NCBI GenBank assembly: GCA_030596265.1
Contig: JAUVKM010000112.1
Coordinates: 1 to 6,903, forward strand
DNA: 6,903 bases
From: Candidatus Cloacimonadota bacterium
Lineage (GTDB): Bacteria > Cloacimonadota > Cloacimonadia > Cloacimonadales > TCS61
Direction of reading: 5' to 3'
The notes under the pieces: model-generated
What the model saw: the letters and a program-made list of their open reading frames with translations, nothing else
Told to the model about the DNA's origin: nothing
The model's database searches: none
Made by a program: the position numbers and the translations under genes
Shown: one piece after another, positions 1 through 5,490 of the stretch
Numbering within the stretch: position 1 is the first letter of the stretch
Layout of the letters: the number at the start of each line of letters is the position of its first letter

Positions 1-1630
1 TGATTTTTAAAAGAACATAATCTACCGGATCTCCGGTTATGGGATTGTAAGTATAACCCTCAATACCACCAAAAGATGGTGAATTATACTCATAAGGTCC
101 GATATCGATAATTGCAGTTCCGTTATTATCTCCATCCCAGACTCTATGATTGTAATCCATATCGAACGGATAATAGTAACCCAGAGTATCAAAACCTGCA
201 TCAATGGCAATGCTACCAGGTGCCAGATGGAAATCTCCATTTTGAATATCCTCGAAAAGTGATTGTGCTTGCAACGAATCTACCCAGATATTTCCTCCAC
301 CATCTATTAAAGGATACTCAAGCTCAAAATCTATTATGCAATTGCGGAAAATGGGATTACCAGAAATACCATATTGTGTTAACTCTTCATTATCAAGTAT
401 TATACAATTGTTATAATAACCGTTAAAGTATCCACCAAATGCATATTGATTGTTAATAGATATATTACTAGTATTTAATTCATTTCTGTAGGTTACTATT
501 ATACCTGTATCTCCACCGAAACCAATATTGTTAAAAATTTCCAGATAACTTGAAGCGCATAATCTAGCATTAGATAATATATTATTAAATACTTTTCCGG
601 AAGATTCTAATCCTGTATCTAAATCACACCCCTCAAAATAATTATCACATATCTCAACATAAGAATCATCAATATAAACACCCTCTCCACCATTGACAGC
701 AAAATAATTGTTACTGATGTATAAAGAATCTGTATCATTAGAATTTGAATAAATACCTGTTCCATAACTGCCAAAGATATTATTATCATAAAAGTAGCTT
801 ATCCCTTGATCAGCAGATAAAGAAATTCCCTTTTGATTATCAGATAAAGATTCAATATTGTTATCTGTAAAATATATGGATTCGCTTGAAAAAATTGCTG
901 TGCCATTCATAAAGATATTACCGACTATCAAGGGTGTTCCTATATTTACATTAATAATATAAAGTGCAACAATAAAATTATAACCAGAGCTATTTATATT
1001 TGGATGAAGATATTCACAAAAATCAAAATAGTTATTCGTAATCAGTATATCAATAACACAATTACGAATATAGATTGCATTATGATTATCAATGAAAGAA
1101 CAATTTTCTATTATTGCAGAACCATTCCACATAGAAATAGCCCCATGCGGTTGTTCAAAGAGAGAAAATCCGGTAAAAGCAGCAAATTCGAATAAGCAAT
1201 GTTTGAAATCACTTCTGTCTGCACCTTCCGGTAGATAGATCGTTCCCCAATGATAATATTGTTCATCCTGCATTCTAGTGAAGATGATACTGTCCTGCTC
1301 TGTTCCTTCGGCAATTATCCTACCTTCACATCGGATGAATTTAGCAACCGGTTCTTCACCACTGTGAAAGTAAAATTGATCATCTCCCATATCATCATAA
1401 TAATCTGCATAAAATTTTACAATTGTTCCGGGTAGAATTGTTAAAGTAACTCCAGCATTTACATAGAGACCGGAAGTGACGAGGTAAGGATTGTCTTCTG
1501 GTGACCATAATGTGTCTTCGGTTAAATGACCGCCAACTTCAATTGCAAAAGCAATTGAAGAATGGAAAATGGAAAATGAAAAATTAAAAATTAGAAGAAA
1601 AAAGATCAAAGATACAATTTTATTTTTCAT
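1..1630 (-). CDS. Secreted right-handed beta-helix protein with choice-of-anchor Q-type motif (3' end outside window)
   Basis: Reading the minus strand from ATG at 1630 gives 543 codons without a stop, running off the left edge. Residues 1-29 form a signal peptide: basic start (MKNK), a long Phe/Ile/Leu core, and an AFA cleavage site before IEVGG. Residues 30-150 resemble the opening of many secreted repeat proteins (VNAGVTLTILPGTIVKF at about 57-71, then a GTEQDSIIFT strand). Residues about 170-435 form a right-handed parallel beta-helix with an asparagine ladder: IENCSF, ITNNYF, VGNIFM, TDNNIE, YDNNIF, ISNNYF, CDNYFE, FNNILS, FNNIGF, YYNNCI, FRNCII, at roughly one rung per 20-25 residues. 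Next comes GDFHLAPGSIAIDAG (465-479) and DIGPYEY (509-515), the pattern of choice-of-anchor Q proteins. From 521, GGIEGYTYNPITGDPV looks like the start of a carboxypeptidase-regulatory-like beta-sandwich. No catalytic residues can be assigned; a surface adhesin or polysaccharide-binding or -degrading protein is possible. The start lies 11 bases after the PAS-GGDEF stop, with no convincing Shine-Dalgarno, so translational coupling is likely. A C-terminal sorting domain would be expected beyond the window. Confidence 0.88.
   Translation of the reverse strand, partial: MKNKIVSLIFFLLIFNFSFSIFHSSIAFAIEVGGHLTEDTLWSPEDNPYLVTSGLYVNAGVTLTILPGTIVKFYADYYDDMGDDQFYFHSGEEPVAKFIRCEGRIIAEGTEQDSIIFTRMQDEQYYHWGTIYLPEGADRSDFKHCLFEFAAFTGFSLFEQPHGAISMWNGSAIIENCSFIDNHNAIYIRNCVIDILITNNYFDFCEYLHPNINSSGYNFIVALYIINVNIGTPLIVGNIFMNGTAIFSSESIYFTDNNIESLSDNQKGISLSADQGISYFYDNNIFGSYGTGIYSNSNDTDSLYISNNYFAVNGGEGVYIDDSYVEICDNYFEGCDLDTGLESSGKVFNNILSNARLCASSYLEIFNNIGFGGDTGIIVTYRNELNTSNISINNQYAFGGYFNGYYNNCIILDNEELTQYGISGNPIFRNCIIDFELEYPLIDGGGNIWVDSLQAQSLFEDIQNGDFHLAPGSIAIDAGFDTLGYYYPFDMDYNHRVWDGDNNGTAIIDIGPYEYNSPSFGGIEGYTYNPITGDPVDYVLLKI
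341..1105 (-). repeat. Asparagine-ladder beta-helix rungs in the secreted protein
   Basis: Residues about 176-430 of the beta-helix protein carry at least eleven short strands with a buried Asn (NN-Y/I-F or NC-x-I forms). This matches the asparagine ladder known from parallel beta-helix proteins such as pectate lyase-like folds. The spacing is irregular, roughly 15-30 residues. The repeats are seen at protein level only. Confidence 0.75.
1537..1560. repeat. Perfect 10-base inverted repeat with AAAA loop at the signal-peptidase site
   Basis: The arms CTTCAATTGC (1537-1546) and GCAATTGAAG (1551-1560) are exact reverse complements around AAAA. In the mRNA of the beta-helix gene this hairpin covers codons for SIAFAIE, the predicted signal-peptidase cleavage site. 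It has no T-run on either side, so it is not a standard terminator. It may simply reflect the palindromic residue order I-A-F-A-I. Confidence 0.6.
1561..1595 (+). repeat. Degenerate 7-base tandem repeat inside the signal-peptide coding region
   Basis: Five consecutive 7-base units on the plus strand read AATGGAA, AATGGAA, AATGAAA, AATTAAA and AATTAGA. They encode, on the minus strand, the Phe/Ser/Ile core of the signal peptide of the beta-helix protein (about residues 12-24). Seven is not a multiple of three, so gain or loss of one unit would shift the frame. Only two units are identical, which limits slippage. Confidence 0.7.
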
Positions 1631-1641
1631 AATTAAGCTAA

Positions 1642-2550
1642 CTACTCAACAGGTGACCAAAGAATAAATTTATTCCCACCCATATTGATACATTTTTTTG
1701 TAGTATCATGCAATTTTTCGATCAAGATTTTGCTTGTGTCTTGTAGAGTAGCAATTATTCCACCAATAGATAGCGTTAAATTGATAGTTCCCTTCCCGAT
1801 TGTGAATTCAGTTTCTTCTATAACTTTTATTACCCGGTTTCCAATCATTTCAACTGTATCTTTTCTTACGTTTACCAAAACTACAGCAAATTCGTTTTCA
1901 GACCATCTTCCGGCGATATCAAATGGGCGAAGATCTTGCTTTATTAATGTTGAAATTTTTGTAAGCACATTTACTTTTAATTCATTACCATAAATATTGC
2001 TTAATTTTTCATAATTATCAATTTCAATTAAGAGTATACCGAAGGGTCTGTTATATCTTCGGAACTCACTTAGTTTTGCATCAACAGACATTTCCATACT
2101 GATATGATTCGGTAATTTTGTCATCGGGTCAAAAAAAGAATTTTGATATTCCTCAGATTCATCTACTAGCTGTTCAAGATGATCTTTGTTATCTGTGAAT
2201 AATTGAGTAGCACCGACTACCTGATCTTTACTATCATACATTGGTGCAATTCTAACTGAGATAGGAAACTTATGACCGTCTTTATGTGTTATAAGAAGTT
2301 CATACTGCTTTATAGAACCATTTGCGAGTGTATTCGTGAACAGGCTGTATGCACCATATAATTGATTTCCTTTAGCATCGGTAGGACACAGAAAATCTTC
2401 TGAGCATTTTCTATCAAATACTTCTGAGCTGGAATATCCAGTAATTTTTTCTGCACCCTTACTCCAGTATTTTATTCGTTTTTCTCTATCAATGTAGAAT
2501 AAACCTTCATAAAGGTTTTCGATAAGATTTCTATAATTTGTGCTGGCCAC
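1642..2550 (-). CDS. PAS-GGDEF protein with degenerate (SENEF) active site; probable c-di-GMP receptor or sensor
   Basis: A complete 302-residue cytoplasmic protein with no membrane segment. Residues about 4-118 are a PAS domain with its PAC-type end (ENLYEGLFYIDREKRIKYWS at 11-30; KDGHKFPISVRIAPM at 90-104). A short helical linker with a DPMTKLPN motif (141-148) leads into a GGDEF domain ending GGNKFILW (291-298). Aligned by eye to PleD, the first metal Asp is Glu176 in LLIEIDNYEK, the guanine-contacting Asn and Asp are Ser184 and Val193, and the signature GG(D/E)EF reads S217-E-N-E-F221. The inhibitory-site RxxD is intact (R208-P-F-D211), five residues before the signature. Diguanylate cyclase activity is therefore unlikely, and binding of c-di-GMP through the I-site is plausible (inference). 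The start is GTG at 2550: an in-frame TGA lies immediately before it, and GGGAGG sits four bases upstream. The gene follows the parvulin gene by 106 bases and precedes the beta-helix gene by 11. Family assignment is firm; loss of activity is inferred from residues. Confidence 0.94.
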   Translation of the reverse strand: MASTNYRNLIENLYEGLFYIDREKRIKYWSKGAEKITGYSSSEVFDRKCSEDFLCPTDAKGNQLYGAYSLFTNTLANGSIKQYELLITHKDGHKFPISVRIAPMYDSKDQVVGATQLFTDNKDHLEQLVDESEEYQNSFFDPMTKLPNHISMEMSVDAKLSEFRRYNRPFGILLIEIDNYEKLSNIYGNELKVNVLTKISTLIKQDLRPFDIAGRWSENEFAVVLVNVRKDTVEMIGNRVIKVIEETEFTIGKGTINLTLSIGGIIATLQDTSKILIEKLHDTTKKCINMGGNKFILWSPVE

Positions 2551-2554
2551 TCAT

Positions 2555-2560
2555 CCTCCC
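2555..2560 (-). promoter_or_regulatory. Shine-Dalgarno GGGAGG that fixes the GTG start of the PAS-GGDEF gene
   Basis: GGGAGG is followed by ATGA and then GTG at 2550. The ATG inside this spacer (2554-2552) opens a frame that stops after seven codons, and TGA immediately precedes GTG in frame. GTG is therefore the only sensible start, and the protein then begins in the usual position for this PAS family. Confidence 0.8.
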
Positions 2561-2561
2561 T

Positions 2562-2585
2562 TTTGTCAATAGACTATTTGACAAA
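2562..2585. promoter_or_regulatory. Inverted repeat just upstream of the PAS-GGDEF ribosome binding site (candidate operator or RNA hairpin)
   Basis: On the plus strand the arms are TTTGTCAATAG (2562-2572) and CTATTTGACAAA (2574-2585). They are reverse complements except for one extra base in the second arm, around a single central base. On the mRNA a stem of about ten pairs with one bulge could form only one base upstream of GGGAGG. It could be a dimeric repressor site or a translation-control hairpin. No known regulator motif was recognised. Confidence 0.45.
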
Positions 2586-2623
2586 TGAAACAAAATCGAA
2601 TATCACAAAATATAATATGAAGA

Positions 2624-2652
2624 AATATATGAATAACTCATCAGAAAGTCAA
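2624..2652 (-). promoter_or_regulatory. Candidate sigma70-type promoter for PAS-GGDEF and beta-helix genes
   Basis: Reading the minus strand, TTGACT (2652-2647) and TATATT (2629-2624) are separated by exactly 17 bases, each matching the consensus at five of six positions. Transcription would start near 2617, giving a leader of about 65 bases that contains the inverted repeat. The promoter lies just after the parvulin stop codon, so the downstream pair could be expressed separately from the chaperone. AT-rich DNA makes chance matches common. Confidence 0.4.
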
Positions 2653-2656
2653 ATCA

Positions 2657-5338
2657 TTATTTCATTTTTACCCCAATCTTCACTTTATATTTATTCTTCC
2701 ACTTTCCAAATTCTCTTTGTAGGAATCTTTTTTCATAGTATTTCCTATCAGAATAAAAATCGTTTTTAGAAGGTTTGTTCAATCGTAGAAGTTTATAAAA
2801 CAGAAGTTTTTCTGAGTTAATTGGAATTACCGAACTGCAATATCCCTCCTGGTGCTTTAAAATATCATCAAATATTGCTTCACTGAAATCTACACCCGGT
2901 ATTTTACTTGTAAGCGACAGACCGGAGATCACATTCCAACCACCCAGATAATACAATAAAGAATCAGGATCTGTACCGGAAGCAATTTTATCTTTTATCT
3001 CAGATACATTAGCTTTAGCGAACTCAAATTTAGTTTTAGAATTATGAATCTCAATAATTTGAGGTAATGCCTCTTCGTATATAAGTTGATGTGATCGATT
3101 GATCTTTAACTGGAAGATAACAGCATATGCATCATCAAGCCTAATTATCCCGGAATATTTTTCATTATTCCACATTCTCAAGAGCTCTGTTCTATATTTG
3201 GAAATATCTCCAAGGATATAAAAATCATCTTTTGCGTCTTGAAACTCAGTTATAAAAATTTCAGGTTCTTCAACGTATTCTGAAAGATGCGCAAAGTATC
3301 TTGTTGAATCAAATACAACTTTTGCCTTGTTAAATGCCATGCTATCAGCAATAGAAAACAAAGCTTCTTTACGCAGCTCAGTTTTAATCTCAGCAAAAGA
3401 AATAATACCTGCTTTGTATCCTTGTTTTTTATGCAGAACTATCCAGCCGTTATCATAACTAATCGGTTGAGACCAGGTTCCAGAATTAATTTTTGAAAGA
3501 GATGAACTTATCTGCTTGGGTAGATCATCATAAGGAATGATTTTGTTTTTTGGTAACGAATTAGTGCAGCCAAAAATCATTTCAAGTAATGAGACATCTA
3601 TTCCTTCAGCAGCCTGTTCTGATATTATTTCAGCCAATTCGAAATCACGCAAGAAAATGTAATCGAATTTTACAGATCTTTCACGATAGAATTCATTCAT
3701 TCTTTTATCATAGGTTTTCTTTAACTCATTATCAGAAATCGTTTGTTCAAGTCTATTGAATTCATTTTGTGCGGTAAAAACCACACCACCGATCTGTAAA
3801 CTGTCCGGTGTTCTAAAATCTCTTTTATGAGAATCAAAATAATCATTGAATTTTGTACTATCCTCTTTGGAATAAGCTATGAATTCTGGAAGTTGAGCGC
3901 TGATCTTTTTATAACTCGGAATGAACTCCGGGAAAAAGGAGAGAGCTTTGTAGAAGAAATACTTTTTTTCAATTGGTATAAATCCCCATGTTTCTCCACG
4001 ATTCATCCTGATCGCAATCATATCATCAACAATATTTGAATTATCAAACTTCTCAAGATAAATGATTTCTTTGGATTCTGAGAGATTGTATCTATTTACA
4101 ATACGGGCAATTCTATACTCGTCATCTGCGTTTCTTTCTAATAAGTATTTTAATTCTTGTTGATATTCCTCTTTACTGGTTGAAGAAAAAAAAGAAGGAT
4201 TCGAGATCTCAACTTTAGTCACTACTACAGCAGGAATAATAAATTTCTCAAAATTCTCTTCAAAATATTGTCTTTGTACTGCATTGTTTGTTTCATTTAT
4301 TCCTTCGGCAATATAATCTAGCCAGATCGCCTTAGCAACAGCCTGATCATCCTTTCTGGTAATTTTCTTTTTATCAATTACTTTGAATACAAGATATCCT
4401 TTTTCTATACTAATAGGTTCGGAAAATTGTCCTTCATCCAATTCAAAAGCGCTATTTAAGATAATTTCCGGCAGTTCACCGAGTTTATCATTTCGGCTGA
4501 GATAAGATGTTTCTATTATGGTTTGAGCGATATTTGCTTTTGCCTGCAGAAGTTCTGTTACTTGAAGTGCTTTTTGTCTGGTTAATTTTTGAATTTCCTC
4601 TTTTGTTAGTTCTTTACGTAGTTCTGTCGTATCTTCAGCATTGATTGTACTATCAGCCAATATCATTGCGGTAATCTTCCTACTTACAATCGGCTTTACT
4701 GTTTCTTCAAAATCCTCGTTCAAAACGATAAAGATATTTAATTTGATTTTCTCTTCTTTATTATATTTATATTTGTGGCGTCTGTAATACCACTCAAATT
4801 CTTCAGGAGATGTTTCGATCTCAAAATCTACGTCTTGCTTATCAATTATCGCATAGCCAAGATCGATCTTTGTATTCTCGATAAAATATTGTCTCAGCAA
4901 CTTATCGTCAGATACATCGAAAGATTTTTCTAATATTGTCTTTGTTTTTGTAATGAGGATCTCATCTTTCATAGCGTTTATGACTCTGCTGCCACTTATT
5001 GAGTTTTTAAAATTAAGGAATTTTCGTCTGTCATAAGTTCCATTTGTCTGGAATCTGGGTAGATCTCCTACTTGATGAATAAAGAATGCTTCCAATTCAG
5101 AATCATCAATGTATATCCTTTTTTCTAAAGCATAGTTCTTAATTAAATATTTATCAATTAGGCTTGTAAGTGATAATTGCCGGATAGTACTGTATGAATA
5201 CTGTTGTCTACCTTCATAATTCTCCATCTCTTCTTGAAGTTCAGAAGAGGTGATCTTATAAACTCCTACTTCAGCAATGATCTTAGCTGAAACAAAAGAA
5301 GAACAAATAATTAAAATTATCGCAAATATATATTTCAT
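2657..5338 (-). CDS. SurA/PpiD-like periplasmic parvulin-type peptidyl-prolyl isomerase / chaperone, multi-module
   Basis: An 893-residue exported protein. The start chosen is ATG at 5338 rather than 5371, because it begins directly with a signal peptide (MKYIFAIILIICSSFVSA, cleavage after residue 18) and has AAGGA eight bases upstream. Residues 19-165 are a SurA_N/PpiD-like helical chaperone region (VGVYKITSSEL at 24-34; PRFQTNGTYDRRKFLNF at 94-110, matching the PpiD 'FQ-dGkFd' pattern). Up to four parvulin-like modules follow. The best one is at about 190-324, with LGELPEIILNSAF and EGQFSEPI at 286-309. Weaker ones lie at about 423-479, 582-639 and 789-854. Linker segments of the type 'YY-x2-(H/N)-x-x-(K/Y)-Y' recur at about 144, 180, 353, 493 and 535. 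The usual parvulin histidines (as in 'ASHILV') are absent (KLNIFIVL in module 1), so it may act mainly as a holdase. SurA-type proteins escort beta-rich outer-membrane and secreted proteins, which suits the neighbours. It is about twice the length of E. coli SurA. The C-terminus is basic and has no membrane anchor. Confidence 0.9.
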   Translation of the reverse strand: MKYIFAIILIICSSFVSAKIIAEVGVYKITSSELQEEMENYEGRQQYSYSTIRQLSLTSLIDKYLIKNYALEKRIYIDDSELEAFFIHQVGDLPRFQTNGTYDRRKFLNFKNSISGSRVINAMKDEILITKTKTILEKSFDVSDDKLLRQYFIENTKIDLGYAIIDKQDVDFEIETSPEEFEWYYRRHKYKYNKEEKIKLNIFIVLNEDFEETVKPIVSRKITAMILADSTINAEDTTELRKELTKEEIQKLTRQKALQVTELLQAKANIAQTIIETSYLSRNDKLGELPEIILNSAFELDEGQFSEPISIEKGYLVFKVIDKKKITRKDDQAVAKAIWLDYIAEGINETNNAVQRQYFEENFEKFIIPAVVVTKVEISNPSFFSSTSKEEYQQELKYLLERNADDEYRIARIVNRYNLSESKEIIYLEKFDNSNIVDDMIAIRMNRGETWGFIPIEKKYFFYKALSFFPEFIPSYKKISAQLPEFIAYSKEDSTKFNDYFDSHKRDFRTPDSLQIGGVVFTAQNEFNRLEQTISDNELKKTYDKRMNEFYRERSVKFDYIFLRDFELAEIISEQAAEGIDVSLLEMIFGCTNSLPKNKIIPYDDLPKQISSSLSKINSGTWSQPISYDNGWIVLHKKQGYKAGIISFAEIKTELRKEALFSIADSMAFNKAKVVFDSTRYFAHLSEYVEEPEIFITEFQDAKDDFYILGDISKYRTELLRMWNNEKYSGIIRLDDAYAVIFQLKINRSHQLIYEEALPQIIEIHNSKTKFEFAKANVSEIKDKIASGTDPDSLLYYLGGWNVISGLSLTSKIPGVDFSEAIFDDILKHQEGYCSSVIPINSEKLLFYKLLRLNKPSKNDFYSDRKYYEKRFLQREFGKWKNKYKVKIGVKMK

Positions 5339-5346
5339 GTTTAAAT

Positions 5347-5351
5347 TCCTT
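5347..5351 (-). promoter_or_regulatory. Shine-Dalgarno AAGGA for the parvulin gene, selecting the start at 5338
   Basis: AAGGA lies eight bases before ATG 5338. The in-frame ATG at 5371, 11 codons earlier, has no comparable site and would put a charged segment (IIKELRNLN) before the signal peptide. Confidence 0.65.
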
Positions 5352-5480
5352 AATTCTTTGATAATGTACATAAATTAAATTATGAATTTTTAATCAAGAA
5401 GAATTTATTTTGTTTATAATCTTTTAATTTGACTTATTACAGAATAAACTTTATGCGGAATCTGAAACGAAATTATTACC

Positions 5481-5484
5481 GAGG
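5481..5484 (+). promoter_or_regulatory. Shine-Dalgarno GAGG for the repeat-protein gene
   Basis: GAGG is six bases before ATG 5491 and is the only good purine-rich site there. It supports this start, which also gives an intact signal peptide. Confidence 0.65.
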
Positions 5485-5490
5485 TAGTGA

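Larger units (their letters stand above)
5339..5490. promoter_or_regulatory. Divergent intergenic region between chaperone and repeat-protein genes
   Basis: This 152-base AT-rich spacer must hold promoters for both directions. On the plus strand there is a perfect TATAAT at 5415-5420 with a poor -35 match, and also TTGACT at 5429-5434 followed 17 bases later by the weak TATGCG. On the minus strand TTGATT (5397-5392) has only a weak partner, TTTATG, 17 bases on. No clear operator palindrome or riboswitch-like structure was found. Confidence 0.4.

Noticed and set aside
112..426. Plus-strand open frame of 104 codons
   Set aside because: It lies opposite the continuous beta-helix frame, has no ribosome binding site and encodes a low-complexity Tyr/Asn/His-rich product. 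It is a shadow frame.
1537..1560. Rho-independent terminator
   Set aside because: The stem is AT-rich, has no following T-run on either strand, and lies inside a coding frame just after its start.
1685..1993. Plus-strand open frame of 102 codons
   Set aside because: It is antisense to the well-supported GGDEF domain and has no recognisable motif or start signal.
2531..2554. Seven-codon frame from the ATG between GGGAGG and the GTG start
   Set aside because: It stops at once and is explained by the sequence of the spacer. A regulatory role cannot be shown.
2563..2769. Plus-strand open frame of 68 codons spanning the gap before the PAS-GGDEF gene
   Set aside because: It overlaps the parvulin 3' end on the other strand, and its composition (Ser/Ile/Tyr-rich) is that of antisense AT-rich DNA.
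5339..5371. Eleven-codon N-terminal extension of the parvulin protein
   Set aside because: The internal ATG at 5338 has the Shine-Dalgarno site and starts the signal peptide directly; the extension has neither.
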